Counted from the stretch's first letter, positions 8,776 through 17,920 are shown. The stretch: 41,717 bases of DNA from JAYODW01 sp038116745 (GCA_038116745.1 JAYODW010000038.1:1-41717), one strand, 5' to 3'. Notes: generated by a model not told the origin, from the sequence alone. Numbers and translations are program-made.

Positions 8776-9588
8776 GTGGTGAACGTGGTAGCGGATCTGC
8801 CTGAGTACGAGATCTACGCCATCAAGTACGCTGAGCGTACGGGGACTCGCGGAGGCATCTTCATGCATGCGGATCCGCACGATGCGCCGCTCGATATGGA
8901 TTACTACGTCTGGCTGGTCCGCAGCGCTGAGCGCAGCATCGTCATCGATATCGGCTTCGGGCGCGAAGAGGGCGAACGTCGGGGGCGCACCTTCCTGCGC
9001 TGCCCTGCCGAAAGTCTGGGCCTGCTGGGCGTCGACCCGGCAGAGGTCGAGGACGTCATCATCACTCACCTGCACTATGACCACGCCGGGAATCTCGAGC
9101 GTTTCCCGAACGCCCGTTTCCATGTGCAGGATCGCGAGCTCGAATATGTCACCGGCAGAGCGATGACGCACGCCGCGCTCCGGCATGCCTTTCGTCTGGA
9201 GGACGTGCAGGAGATGGTTGCGCTGGTCTACGGCGAGCGTGTGATCTTCCACGACGGTGACGAAGAACTCTGCGCCGGGATTTCACTCCACCACATGCCG
9301 GGTCACACCCGAGGCCTGCAGTCGGTGCGCGTGCACAGTCAGCGCGGCTGGGTCCTGCTTGCGTCTGATGCCGCTCATTACTACGAAAGCATTGAGCAGG
9401 AAGTGACTTTCACCACGCATGAGAATCTGTTTGAGATGCATGAGAGCTATCGCCGACTGCGACGCCTGGGCGGCGCCATGACTCATATCGTGCCGGGACA
9501 CGATCCGCTGGTGCTGGAACGTTATCCCGCGCCGGCGCCTGAGCTGAGCGGGATCGTAGCCCGCCTCGATCTGCCACCTGCTTACTGA
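8776..9588 (+). CDS. Metallo-beta-lactamase-fold hydrolase, N-acyl homoserine lactonase-like
   Basis: The 270-residue protein has the dinuclear zinc motif HLHYDHAGN (HxHxDH), a downstream HMPGHTRG histidine, the bridging aspartate in LLASDAAHY and a C-terminal VPGHD. This set fits the AHL-lactonase branch (AiiA or AttM type). Members hydrolyse acyl homoserine lactones or other lactones such as gamma-butyrolactone. The start is one of two consecutive GTG codons (8776 or 8779). Placed after a BVMO, it may open a catabolic lactone rather than quench quorum signals. It is followed by two close co-directional genes. Confidence 0.85.
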   Translation: MVNVVADLPEYEIYAIKYAERTGTRGGIFMHADPHDAPLDMDYYVWLVRSAERSIVIDIGFGREEGERRGRTFLRCPAESLGLLGVDPAEVEDVIITHLHYDHAGNLERFPNARFHVQDRELEYVTGRAMTHAALRHAFRLEDVQEMVALVYGERVIFHDGDEELCAGISLHHMPGHTRGLQSVRVHSQRGWVLLASDAAHYYESIEQEVTFTTHENLFEMHESYRRLRRLGGAMTHIVPGHDPLVLERYPAPAPELSGIVARLDLPPAY

Positions 9589-9618
9589 TCGCGCTTCATT
9601 CATAAGGGGAGAAAACAT

Positions 9619-9921
9619 ATGGATCCGAAAACCGTCTACGAACTTATTCCGCAACTCGGCAGACTGCGTGACGAGGTGCTGTTCGGCGATGTCTGGGAGC
9701 AGCCTGAGCTCAGCAAACGGGATCGCAGCCTGGTCACGGTGGCGGTGCTTACCGCCCTCTACCGAACCGACGAGCTCAAGCTGCACATGCAGCGCGCGCT
9801 CGATAACGGCGTGACCGAGGACGAGCTCAAGGGGTTGATCACCCATCTCGCGTTTTATGCCGGCTGGCCGACTGCCGTTAACGCCGGGCGCGTGGCGGCG
9901 GAAGTCTTCCAGGCCGGTTGA
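9619..9921 (+). CDS. Carboxymuconolactone decarboxylase (CMD/AhpD-like) family protein
   Basis: The 100-residue protein matches the CMD fold in length and pattern: WEQPELSKRDRSLVTVAVLTAL, HMQRALDNGVTEDELKGLI, and a final FYAGWPTAVNA. It lacks the CxxC pair of AhpD peroxidase-like members, so it belongs with the gamma-carboxymuconolactone decarboxylase branch. AGGGGAG precedes the ATG, and the gene lies 30 bp after the lactonase-like gene. It probably acts on a lactone or keto acid in the same pathway; the actual reaction is unknown. Confidence 0.85.
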   Translation: MDPKTVYELIPQLGRLRDEVLFGDVWEQPELSKRDRSLVTVAVLTALYRTDELKLHMQRALDNGVTEDELKGLITHLAFYAGWPTAVNAGRVAAEVFQAG

Positions 9922-9943
9922 GCCGTTCGCGGGAGAGACAGCA

Positions 9944-10882
9944 ATGACTGCGGTAGGTTTTGTTGGCCTCGGAACGATGGGCGCGTCGTTCGCGTCGAAC
10001 CTGCGGAAAGCAGGCTTCGCGCTTATCGTCCATGACATCAATCGTGAGCATGCGCAGGCCCATCTCGATGCGGGCGCGCAGTGGGCTGAGAGTCCCAGCG
10101 CGCTGGCGGCACAGTGCGATGTGGTGCTGACTTCGCTGCCGGGTCCGCGTGAGGTCGAGTCGGTTGTGCTTGGTGATGCCACCGGCCTCGCCGCCGGAGC
10201 CCGGTCAGGCCTCGCCTGGTTCGATCTTTCGACTAATTCCCCCACGTTGATGCGTCGCCTGCATGCTGAGCTCGCGCCACGCGGGATAGCCGTGCTTGAC
10301 GCGCCGGTCAGCGGTGGACCGAAAGGCGCCGCCTCGGGACGCTGCGCGGTCTGGGTGGGTGGTGAGGAAGCCATCTTCAACGCCCATCGGCCCGTGCTCG
10401 ATGCGCTCGGCGATCAGGTGCGCTATGTCGGCCCGATCGGGGCTGGGTCGATCGCCAAGCTCGTGCACAACGCCGCGGGTTATGCCATCCAGTGCGCTCT
10501 GGGCGAGATCTTTTCGGTCGGCGTCAAAGCGGGTCTGGACCCCCTGCCGTTGTGGGAGGCCATCCGGCAAGGCGCCCGCGGCCGGCAGCGCTCGTTCGAT
10601 AACCTCGCGGAGCAGTACCTCATCAATCGTTACGAGCCGCCGGCGTTCAAGCTGGCGCTGGCCCATAAAGATGTAAGCCTTGCGGCCGAACTGGGGCGCG
10701 AACTCGGTGTGCCTATGCGCATGATCAATCTCACCCTGGCCGAGATGACTGAGGCGATGGGACGCGGCTGGGACCAGCTCGATTCGCGCAGCTTCATGCG
10801 CCTGCAGCAGGAGCGGGCCGGGATCTCCATCGAAGTGGCTGCCGAAGAGATGGCAGCTGCGATCGCGCGCGGTGAGGGCTGA
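9944..10882 (+). CDS. NAD(P)-dependent beta-hydroxyacid dehydrogenase (3-hydroxyisobutyrate dehydrogenase family)
   Basis: The 312-residue protein opens with the family Rossmann motif VGFVGLGTMGASFASNL. It has the substrate loop DAPVSGGPKGAASG and the catalytic lysine region GAGSIAKLVHNAAG. Members oxidise 3-hydroxyacids to semialdehydes or reduce tartronate semialdehyde. ATG 9944 is chosen because it starts the Rossmann strand directly and has GGGAGAG upstream; the frame also extends back into the preceding gene. It lies 22 bp after the CMD gene, so the lactonase, CMD and dehydrogenase genes form one operon. They may process a ring-opened hydroxyacid. Confidence 0.87.
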   Translation: MTAVGFVGLGTMGASFASNLRKAGFALIVHDINREHAQAHLDAGAQWAESPSALAAQCDVVLTSLPGPREVESVVLGDATGLAAGARSGLAWFDLSTNSPTLMRRLHAELAPRGIAVLDAPVSGGPKGAASGRCAVWVGGEEAIFNAHRPVLDALGDQVRYVGPIGAGSIAKLVHNAAGYAIQCALGEIFSVGVKAGLDPLPLWEAIRQGARGRQRSFDNLAEQYLINRYEPPAFKLALAHKDVSLAAELGRELGVPMRMINLTLAEMTEAMGRGWDQLDSRSFMRLQQERAGISIEVAAEEMAAAIARGEG

Positions 10883-10958
10883 GCTGCGACTCCGGGGGCG
10901 GCCTGGGATCTGAGCGCCTCGCTATACTGCGGCCCTGTTCCAGCAAGGGAAGCGCCGT

Positions 10959-13900
10959 ATGGCCGCAGAGCGTTTACTGGTAGCGAATCGCGGGGAGATC
11001 GCGGTGCGCATCCTGCGCACCGCAGCGGAGCTTGGTTACAAGACTGTTGCGATCCATGGTGAAGATGACCGTGGCAGCAGACACGTAGCCAAAGCAGACG
11101 ACGCCGTCGTGATGCCGGGCACGGGCCCGCGGGCTTATCTCGATGTCGATGCTGTAGTTCAGGCGGCGCGTCAGACCAACAGCAGTTGCGTCCATCCAGG
11201 CTATGGTTTCCTCGCGGAAAATCCGGCGCTGGCTGAGGCCGTTGAAGCGGCGGGGCTGATTTTTGTCGGGCCGACGCCCGCGCAGCTCGCGCTGTTCGGT
11301 GACAAGATTGCGGCCCGCGCGCAAGCCGCCAGGGTAGGAGTCCCTGTTCTTGAGGCCTCCGACAATCTGGTTTGTGCCGATGATCTCGCTGCCTATAAAA
11401 ATGCCTGCGGGGCAGACCGCGCGCTTGTTCTGAAAGCGGCGGCGGGCGGCGGCGGGCGGGGCATGCGTGTCGTTCCAGCGGACTCAGAAGGAGCCAGCCT
11501 GTGGCAAGCGGCCAGTGCGGAAGCCGCAGCGGCATTCGGTGACGGCCGGGTTTACGCCGAGCGTTACATCAAAAGAGCGCGTCATCTCGAGGTGCAGATC
11601 CTCGGCGATGGAAAAGGCGGCATTACGCATCTCTGGGAACGCGACTGCTCGGTGCAGCGCCGTCATCAGAAGCTTATCGAGATCGCGCCGGCTCCGGCGC
11701 TGTCGCAGGAGCTGCGTGCGTCGTTGCTGAGTCACGCCGAGCGCCTGGCGTCCGCAGTCGGCTATCGCGGTCTGGGTACTTTCGAGTTCCTGCTTGATCT
11801 GGATACCGGTGAACTCGTCTTCATCGAGGCGAATGCTCGTCTGCAGGTCGAGCATACGGTCACCGAAGAGGTGCTTGGTCTGGATCTTGTGGCGCTGCAG
11901 TTGCGGGTTGCCGCGGGCGAGAGCCTCGCTGATCTCGGCGTGCTGCCAGTCGTACAGCCGCGCGGTTTCGCTGTGCAGCTGCGCATCAATGCGGAGTCGA
12001 TGGATGATGCGGGACAAACGCGGGCGGGCGGCGGGACGCTTAGCGCTTTTGAACCGGCAACCGGCCCCGGCGTGCGTGTAGACACTGCGGCCAGCCCGGG
12101 CTATGCCGTGCATCCTGCTTTTGATTCGCTCCTGGCCAAGTTGATTGTCCACGCACCGGGTCCTGATCTGGAACGCACGCTCAAGCGCGCGCGGCGCGCA
12201 GCTGACGAATTCGTGATCGAAGGCAGCGAGTGCAACCTGCCGCTGCTGCAGGCCCTGCTGGCCGAGCCCGCGTTGGAAGGGAGCACGATGACCACTACCT
12301 GGGTCGAGGAAAACGCGGCCCATTTGAGCGCCCGCGCGCGTGAGTTCGAGCGACTGAGTTCACACACAAGCAACGGCGCATCACAGCCTGCTGTGGCCGC
12401 CGCTGTCGCGGTACCCGCCGGACTGCACGGCGTTCAGGCGCCGATGCGCGGCAGCGTGGTGTCCGTCGATGTCGCGCCAGGCACTACCGTGCGCCGCGGA
12501 CAGCAGCTTGTGCTGCTGGAAGCGATGAAAATGCACCATGAGGTTCTGGCGCCGGTGTCGGGAGAGGTGACGCAGATCCTGAGCCAGCCGTGTGACGTGG
12601 TCGCTGAGCAGGCCATCCTGGTTCTGATCCGTCCGGCAGACGAACATGATGAAGGGGAAGCCTCGCAGGCGGATGTCGACCTCGAAGCACCGCGGGCGGA
12701 TCTTGAAGAGGTGCATGCGCGTCATGCGCTGGGGCTGGACGTCAATCGACCTCATGCGGTTGAAAAGCGGCGACGGATCCGCTCGCGCACGGCGCGCGAG
12801 AACGTTGAGGACCTCTGCGACGCGGACAGTTTTATCGAGTTCGGCGCGCTTGCCATTGCGGCGCAGCGCCGCCGCCGCTCGCTGGAAGATCTGCGGGCAT
12901 CGACGCCGGCCGACGGCATGATCGCAGGCTTTGGAACTGTGAATGCGGGGCTGTTCGGTGAGGACAAAGCCCGCTGCGCCGTCTGTGCGTATGACTACAC
13001 CGTCCTTGCCGGAACCCAGGGCCACCATAACCACAAGAAGAAAGATCGTTTGTTTGAGCTCGCGGCTGAGTGGCGCTCACCGCTGGTTTTTTTCACTGAA
13101 GGCGGCGGCGGCCGGCCCGGTGATGTGGACACGGACGACCTGTTCATGGCCTGGCTTGATTTGAAAACCTTTGCAACCTGGCCGCAGCTCAGCGGTGTGG
13201 CGCCGCGGATTGCGGTCAACTCCGGCCGTTGCTATGCCGGCAATGCCGTCATTTTCGGCTGTGCGGATATCACCATAGCCACGCAGAACTCGAATATCGG
13301 ACTGGCCGGTCCAGCCATGATCGAGGGCGGTGGGCTGGGTAAATTCAAGCCGGAAGATATCGGGCCGATCGACGTGCAGACTTTGAACGGTGTGGTCGAC
13401 CTCGCGTGTGCGGATGAAGCGGAGGCGACCGATCTTGCCAGACGCGTGCTGGGTTGTTTTCAGGGACGGCTGCCGGAATGGCGCTGTGTTGACCAGCGGC
13501 GGCTGCGTCACCTGGTACCCGAGAACCGCCTGCGGGTTTATGACATGCGTGCGGTCATCAACGATCTCTGCGATGAGGGCTCGGTGATTGAATTCCGGCG
13601 GGATTACGGCGTTGGTCTGATCACCGCACTGGTGCGGATAGAGGGCCATGCGTTCGGGCTGATTGCCAACGACCCTCGCCACCTCGGAGGGGCGATTGAT
13701 GGCGACGGCGGCGAAAAAGGTGGCCGCTTCCTGCAGCTCTGCGACGTCTTCGGTCTGCCTGTGATCTCGCTCTGCGATACGCCCGGTTTCATGGTCGGTC
13801 CGGACAGCGAAAAAACCGGCGCTGTGCGTCGTGGGTCACGTCTCATCCTGGCGACGGCCAATCTGAGCGTGCCGTTGTTCACCATTGTTGTCCGCAAGGG

Positions 13901-14243
13901 TTACGGCCTCGGCGCGCAGGCCATGGCTGGTGGCAGTTTCCATGAGCCCTTTTTCACCATCGCGTGGCCCACTGCAGAAATGGGGCCGATGGGGCTGGAA
14001 GGCGCGGTGGAGCTTGGCTTCCGCAAGGAGCTTGAATCCGCAACAGATCCCGCGGCACGCAAGATGCTTTACGACAAGCTGCTGGGCAGCATGTACGACA
14101 AGGGCAAAGCCGTATCCGTCGCTTCGGTGTTTGAGATTGATGCGGTGATCGATCCGGCCGAGACACGTCAGTGGCTGGTTCGCGGACTGCGTGCAGCGGG
14201 CAGCGACAAGCGCCCGCGTCAGCGCTATGTGGATGTGTGGTAA
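10959..14243 (+). CDS. Single-chain acyl-CoA carboxylase (BC-BCCP-CT fusion)
   Basis: The 1094-residue protein combines all carboxylase activities. Biotin carboxylase spans about 1-450 (LLVANRGEIAVRI, glycine loop KAAAGGGGRGM near 160, and the EANARLQVEHTVTEE catalytic segment). A biotin carrier domain spans about 485-560, with biotinyl Lys524 in EAMKMHHEV. A carboxyltransferase spans about 590-1094 in two crotonase-like halves. The layout and size match the single-chain long-chain acyl-CoA carboxylases described in mycobacteria and some proteobacteria rather than two-subunit propionyl-CoA or methylcrotonyl-CoA enzymes. The acyl-CoA substrate cannot be read from sequence. AAGGGA precedes the ATG, and a TATACT at 10923 could be a -10 box. 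Confidence 0.9.
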   Translation: MAAERLLVANRGEIAVRILRTAAELGYKTVAIHGEDDRGSRHVAKADDAVVMPGTGPRAYLDVDAVVQAARQTNSSCVHPGYGFLAENPALAEAVEAAGLIFVGPTPAQLALFGDKIAARAQAARVGVPVLEASDNLVCADDLAAYKNACGADRALVLKAAAGGGGRGMRVVPADSEGASLWQAASAEAAAAFGDGRVYAERYIKRARHLEVQILGDGKGGITHLWERDCSVQRRHQKLIEIAPAPALSQELRASLLSHAERLASAVGYRGLGTFEFLLDLDTGELVFIEANARLQVEHTVTEEVLGLDLVALQLRVAAGESLADLGVLPVVQPRGFAVQLRINAESMDDAGQTRAGGGTLSAFEPATGPGVRVDTAASPGYAVHPAFDSLLAKLIVHAPGPDLERTLKRARRAADEFVIEGSECNLPLLQALLAEPALEGSTMTTTWVEENAAHLSARAREFERLSSHTSNGASQPAVAAAVAVPAGLHGVQAPMRGSVVSVDVAPGTTVRRGQQLVLLEAMKMHHEVLAPVSGEVTQILSQPCDVVAEQAILVLIRPADEHDEGEASQADVDLEAPRADLEEVHARHALGLDVNRPHAVEKRRRIRSRTARENVEDLCDADSFIEFGALAIAAQRRRRSLEDLRASTPADGMIAGFGTVNAGLFGEDKARCAVCAYDYTVLAGTQGHHNHKKKDRLFELAAEWRSPLVFFTEGGGGRPGDVDTDDLFMAWLDLKTFATWPQLSGVAPRIAVNSGRCYAGNAVIFGCADITIATQNSNIGLAGPAMIEGGGLGKFKPEDIGPIDVQTLNGVVDLACADEAEATDLARRVLGCFQGRLPEWRCVDQRRLRHLVPENRLRVYDMRAVINDLCDEGSVIEFRRDYGVGLITALVRIEGHAFGLIANDPRHLGGAIDGDGGEKGGRFLQLCDVFGLPVISLCDTPGFMVGPDSEKTGAVRRGSRLILATANLSVPLFTIVVRKGYGLGAQAMAGGSFHEPFFTIAWPTAEMGPMGLEGAVELGFRKELESATDPAARKMLYDKLLGSMYDKGKAVSVASVFEIDAVIDPAETRQWLVRGLRAAGSDKRPRQRYVDVW

Positions 14244-14300
14244 CGTCAAAATCGCTGTTCGAGCAGCGGTGATTAAGCCGTCTTTCAGCGGAGATCTGCA

Positions 14301-14822
14301 ATGAAGTACTGCCCTTACTGTGGTTCACCCCTGATGCGCATGCCGCTGTCCGGGCGCGAGCGCCATGCCTGCCCGGAACCAAAATGCGGCTGGGTGCACT
14401 GGAACAACCCCATTCCGGTCGTCGCCGCAATCGTTGAGCACGACGACCATGTCATTCTCGTGCGCAATGTCGGCTGGCCGGAGCACTGGTATGGCCTGGT
14501 GACGGGATTTCTGGAGTCCGGCGAAATGCCGGAGGAAGCTGTTTTGCGCGAAGTGGAAGAAGAGATCGGGCTGAAAGCAACGATGGGTTCTTACATCGGC
14601 ATGTACGAGTTTTATCGCAGCAACCAGCTCATCATTGCCTATCACGTGACCGTGGATTCACACGCGGTGAACCTGTGTCAGCAGGAGATAGCGGCGCACA
14701 AATGGGTGCCTATAGACGTTGTGCAGCCGTGGACGGCTGGCACCGGCAAAGCCCTGCGCGACTGGCTTCAGGGACGCGGAATCGAGCGTGAGCTCGGGGA
14801 CTTTGATTCGGTCAGAAACTGA
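14301..14822 (+). CDS. Nudix hydrolase with N-terminal zinc ribbon
   Basis: The 173-residue protein begins with a zinc ribbon (CPYCG at 4-8, then CPEPKCGW at 24-31). The Nudix box follows in the form GFLESGEMPEEAVLREVEEE..G, which matches GX5EX7REUXEEXGU. The pair is reminiscent of NADH pyrophosphatase-type Nudix enzymes but without their long N-terminal domain. It probably hydrolyses a nucleoside diphosphate derivative. It starts 57 bp after the carboxylase and is convergent with yidD. Confidence 0.87.
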   Translation: MKYCPYCGSPLMRMPLSGRERHACPEPKCGWVHWNNPIPVVAAIVEHDDHVILVRNVGWPEHWYGLVTGFLESGEMPEEAVLREVEEEIGLKATMGSYIGMYEFYRSNQLIIAYHVTVDSHAVNLCQQEIAAHKWVPIDVVQPWTAGTGKALRDWLQGRGIERELGDFDSVRN

Positions 14823-14840
14823 CGGGCCAACGGATGTCGG

Positions 14841-15110
14841 TCAGGGTTGCGGCGGTGGCTCCTTGCTGGGGACATCCGGAACCGGGTCGTAACCATGGTC
14901 GCCCCAGGGATGGCAGCGGGCCAGGCGCCGGAGCGTCAGCCAGGAACCTCTCAAGGCGCCGTGGGTGTGCAGCGCTTCCTCTGCGTATTCGGAACAGCTC
15001 GGCGCAAAGCGACAGCGCGGGCCAAGCAGCGGTGATATGAGCAGACGGTAGAGCTTGATCGGCGCTGTCATCAGCCCCAGACAGCCGCGTGACAGGGCGG
15101 AGGAGCGCAC
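14841..15110 (-). CDS. yidD: Membrane protein insertion efficiency factor YidD
   Basis: The 89-residue protein carries the YidD (DUF37) signature: LIxLYRLLISPLLGPRCRFAPSCSEYA in degenerate form, then the GSWLTLRRLARCHPWGDHGYDPVP block. YidD assists YidC-dependent insertion of inner-membrane proteins. In many bacteria it sits between rnpA and yidC. Here it is detached from that operon and lies 6 bp downstream of the zf-CHCC gene on the same strand. Confidence 0.92.
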   Translation of the reverse strand: MRSSALSRGCLGLMTAPIKLYRLLISPLLGPRCRFAPSCSEYAEEALHTHGALRGSWLTLRRLARCHPWGDHGYDPVPDVPSKEPPPQP

Positions 15111-15116
15111 GCGGGA

Positions 15117-15314
15117 TCAGGTGGTGCCCGATTTATCCGGGGTTTCGTAGTCCGACTTTGCGAACCGTTGACCGCAGTAGTAACAATCCACCCAGCTTTT
15201 TCCTGAGAAGGGCAGATATACCCGCGGGTGGCCGAGGGCACCGCCGCCGCCGTCGCAGCTGGCCTCAGCGTCAGAGTCGTTCACGATCTTGATTTCTCTA
15301 GGTTTCGCTACCAC
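15117..15314 (-). CDS. Zinc-finger (zf-CHCC) domain protein
   Basis: The 65-residue protein from GTG 15314 has the zf-CHCC arrangement C..GGGGALGHPRVYLPF....W.DCYYCGQRF, in which one Cys, one His and a CxxC would bind zinc. The family includes bacterial relatives of the mitochondrial complex I subunit NDUFS6. The frame runs further upstream to 15455, but residues before the GTG are not conserved in type, and 65 residues is the usual length. It is followed closely by yidD. Confidence 0.8.
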   Translation of the reverse strand: MVAKPREIKIVNDSDAEASCDGGGGALGHPRVYLPFSGKSWVDCYYCGQRFAKSDYETPDKSGTT

Positions 15315-15448
15315 GGGATTTCGCCTGGAAGTTTGGTCAAAGTCGCGTCCCTGCGCGGCCCGATATTCTATATTAAGCCCCCGCCCGGTCAGAACCCGGG
15401 TGATGTGCGCAGTTCTCGGCGCGCCCTGTCGAAGTAAGGAGAATTCCA

Positions 15449-15862
15449 GTGACAAAAGTTTCCATGCAATCTCCCGTAAACATGAGTGCCGATGACGTAT
15501 GGAAACTGATCGGCCAGTTCAATGCGCTGCCCGATTGGCATCCTGCGGTGACCAGCAGCAAGCTCGAAGATGGTGGCAGAATCCGCCGGCTCAGCCTGCT
15601 CGGGGGCGGCGAGATCGTCGAGCGCCTCGAGCAGATCGAGCAGGGCGACAGGCTGTATCGCTACAGCATCGTCAGCGGACCGCTGCCGGTGGCGAACTAC
15701 ACCGCCACCCTGCGCGTTAAAGAGGACGGCAAGGGCAAAGCCACGGTCGAGTGGTCCAGCGAGTTCGATCCGGCCGGCGCGACTGAAACCGATGCCACGG
15801 CGGCGGTACAGGAGATATACAAAGCGGGTTTTGAAAATCTCCGCAAGCTGTTCGGCGGTTGA
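15449..15862 (+). CDS. SRPBCC (START/PYR1-like) family protein
   Basis: The 137-residue protein fits the SRPBCC ligand-binding fold. It has the N-terminal strand and helix VNMSADDVWKLIGQFNALPDWHPAV, a central ERLE..D....Y.YSIV strand, LP..NY.ATLRV, and a C-terminal amphipathic helix (FENLRKLFGG). Such proteins bind hydrophobic ligands or act as polyketide cyclase-like enzymes. GTG is the start, with AAGGAG 8-10 bases upstream. It is followed by gcvH after 36 bp. Confidence 0.82.
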   Translation: MTKVSMQSPVNMSADDVWKLIGQFNALPDWHPAVTSSKLEDGGRIRRLSLLGGGEIVERLEQIEQGDRLYRYSIVSGPLPVANYTATLRVKEDGKGKATVEWSSEFDPAGATETDATAAVQEIYKAGFENLRKLFGG

Positions 15863-15898
15863 GATGAGCGCTGCGAGTGGTACGAGTGGGCGGCGATT

Positions 15899-16279
15899 GT
15901 GAGCACGATTTACTACTCCGCAGAACACGTCTGGGCGCGTATTGAAGATGACGACACTGTGACGATCGGCATCTCGGAGTACGCGCAGGGCGAACTGGGG
16001 GATGTGGTCTACGTTGAGCTGCCCGCGCCCGGGCGTGCGGTGGCGGCCGGCGAGGAGATCGGCACCATTGAATCCGTTAAAACCACCAGCGCGCTGATCG
16101 CTCCGATCAGCGGAGAGGTGGCTGCGCTGAACCATGCGTTGGAAGATGAGCCCGAGCTGGTGAATTCCTCACCGCGGGACGACGGCTGGATGTTGCGTCT
16201 GCGTGCGGCTCCGATCCTGAGCGACAGCGGACTGATGGATGAAGCCGCCTATGAGGAGTACATCGAGTCACTGAGCTGA
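15899..16279 (+). CDS. gcvH: Glycine cleavage system H-like lipoyl protein
   Basis: The 126-residue protein matches H-protein throughout: HVWARIEDDDTVTIGISEYAQGELGD, then IGTIESVKTTS with the lipoylated lysine at K61, and DDGWMLRL near the C-terminus. H-protein shuttles the aminomethyl group on its lipoyl arm. No gcvT or gcvP is present in the window, so it may be an orphan H-protein working elsewhere or as a lipoyl carrier. A dihydrolipoamide dehydrogenase lies about 1.9 kb away. GTG is the start. The last 12 bases overlap the 3' end of the convergent peptidase gene. Confidence 0.92.
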   Translation: MSTIYYSAEHVWARIEDDDTVTIGISEYAQGELGDVVYVELPAPGRAVAAGEEIGTIESVKTTSALIAPISGEVAALNHALEDEPELVNSSPRDDGWMLRLRAAPILSDSGLMDEAAYEEYIESLS

Positions 16280-17635
16280 TTGCCAGCGCTGCAGCTGCGC
16301 CGCAATGTGGGCCCCGATAATCAGCTGAGGTTGCGACTGCTCTTTTCCTTCCAGGGCCTCGCGCTCGGCGATAAGCGCCTGGGCGCGGCGCGCGGCCCCA
16401 ATAAGATCCCGGTCAGGGCGGAGCGCTGCAGAAAAGAAAGCCTCGCCAAAATATGTCCATTCGTTGTCGTGGTCGCACCCGAAAGACGTTCGGTCGGCGC
16501 GGGCGGCGGTGATCAGCAGCGTTGTCGGGGAGGCCAGCTGTTCTGCGAAGCTTCCTGAATAACAGGCCGAGACCAAGACCACCCGCCACAAAATCCGCGC
16601 CTCGTCCAAAGCCGCGCGAATCTCGTGGCCATGAAGATCGTTGGGCTGAATGCCCTCAAGGTCCGCAGCCAGGGTCGCGTTTTCGTCGCCGTGAGAGGTC
16701 AGGAACATGAACACTAGGTCCTGATCCCGATCCATATGCTCGCTCAGCCCGCCAAGAGCGCGCCTCAGGTTCGGCAGGTTTGCCAGCGGCAGGGAGTCGA
16801 CCGTTTCGCGATGATTGATCAGCAGCATAGAGCGCCCCCCGAGGCTGAGTGTCTGCTCTACGAGGGCGCGCGACTGCTGCGCTTCGCGCATGAAGACGTC
16901 CTCTGCTGCGAAGGGTGCGACCGCGAGGAAATAGAGATCAGGCCGCGTCGCGTCCTGTGGGGCCAGGGTTGCCAGCTGCTGGTCCACCAGCAGGTTCTGT
17001 TGGTAGTAGGTACGTTCGACATCAATTGCCGAATCTGCTGTTGCGATTGGATAAAACATGGCCTCAAGCGGTAGAACGAAACTGCCGAGCGCCAGGCCTG
17101 TGCCGTAGAGAAAGCTGAAAGCGGCGCGCGTTCTACGCCTGGCGCTGCATGCGATTCCCTGGGCCCGATACTGCACCATCGCGCACCAGAGCAGCAGCAG
17201 CCAAGAAGCCGATACCGCCAGCCAGAGCTCCGGCTGAACATCGGCCGCCTCCGGGATGACGGCCAGGGCCAGGCGTATGCCGGCCGGAAGCAGACTGGCG
17301 TGCAGGGCGACGACCAGAAGCATGAGCGCTTCGGTCGCGGTGGCGCCAAAGGCCAGCGGCAGAGCCGCCAGTACCAGCCAGATAAACATCCAGCTGAGCT
17401 GCGACATAAGACCCCAGATCCAGAATTCTGCACCGGCGCCCGCGCTCACCTTGTCCGCGAGCGCGAGCGTCGTCATGACGGCAGCCAGGCCGAGGGAAAA
17501 CTGTGTGCCGGAGCTGTGAAAATCGTCCGGCTGCGCGCGGCCGCCGACGCTGAGTCTCAGGCCGGCGCGGACGTTCTCAATAAAGTCAGCTGCCGGTGCT
17601 GAGGTGCCTTTTTGCACGGTCGAGTGTCTGGTCAC
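16268..17635 (-). CDS. Membrane-anchored C13-family (caspase-fold) cysteine peptidase
   Basis: The C-terminal half (about residues 215-455) is a clan CD peptidase. It has the histidine in FLTSHGDEN and the cysteine in VLVSACYSGSFAEQL, plus a preceding LLINH strand, as in C13 (legumain and GPI-transamidase-like) domains of bacteria. The N-terminal half has about five hydrophobic segments, including MFIWLVLAALPLAFGA and LWLAVSASWLLLLWC, so the peptidase is probably anchored in the inner membrane. The start is uncertain: GTG 17635 gives 455 residues, and an ATG at 17701 adds 22. C13 members prefer Asn or Asp at P1, but the target here is unknown. Confidence 0.85.
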   Translation of the reverse strand: MTRHSTVQKGTSAPAADFIENVRAGLRLSVGGRAQPDDFHSSGTQFSLGLAAVMTTLALADKVSAGAGAEFWIWGLMSQLSWMFIWLVLAALPLAFGATATEALMLLVVALHASLLPAGIRLALAVIPEAADVQPELWLAVSASWLLLLWCAMVQYRAQGIACSARRRTRAAFSFLYGTGLALGSFVLPLEAMFYPIATADSAIDVERTYYQQNLLVDQQLATLAPQDATRPDLYFLAVAPFAAEDVFMREAQQSRALVEQTLSLGGRSMLLINHRETVDSLPLANLPNLRRALGGLSEHMDRDQDLVFMFLTSHGDENATLAADLEGIQPNDLHGHEIRAALDEARILWRVVLVSACYSGSFAEQLASPTTLLITAARADRTSFGCDHDNEWTYFGEAFFSAALRPDRDLIGAARRAQALIAEREALEGKEQSQPQLIIGAHIAAQLQRWQSAQ

Positions 17636-17920
17636 TTCCGGCGCGTCCGGGGCGGATATGGCAGCGCTTCGAAAACGACCCGGGTGAGGCACGCAAGCCA
17701 ACGGAACAAGGCATGTGAGTAGTCTCTTTGCAGGCCATTGAGCCGTTGCAGGGAGATAGCTGCGTGTAAACTGCCGGGGCGCGCTGGAAGGAGCGCCTCG
17801 ATGTCCTCGGCGGCGAAAGCTGTGGTCATCATGGGGCGGGGCGCGGTCGAGCTGTTCAGAAGATCCGGTCGGAACCAGGTGAAAGCGCGTCAGCGTCCAC
17901 CCTTATTTTGGAGTAGCAAT

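Noticed and set aside
9283..10380. 365-codon minus-strand frame across three genes
   Set aside because: It overlaps the lactonase-like, CMD and dehydrogenase genes, all with strong family motifs and ribosome sites.
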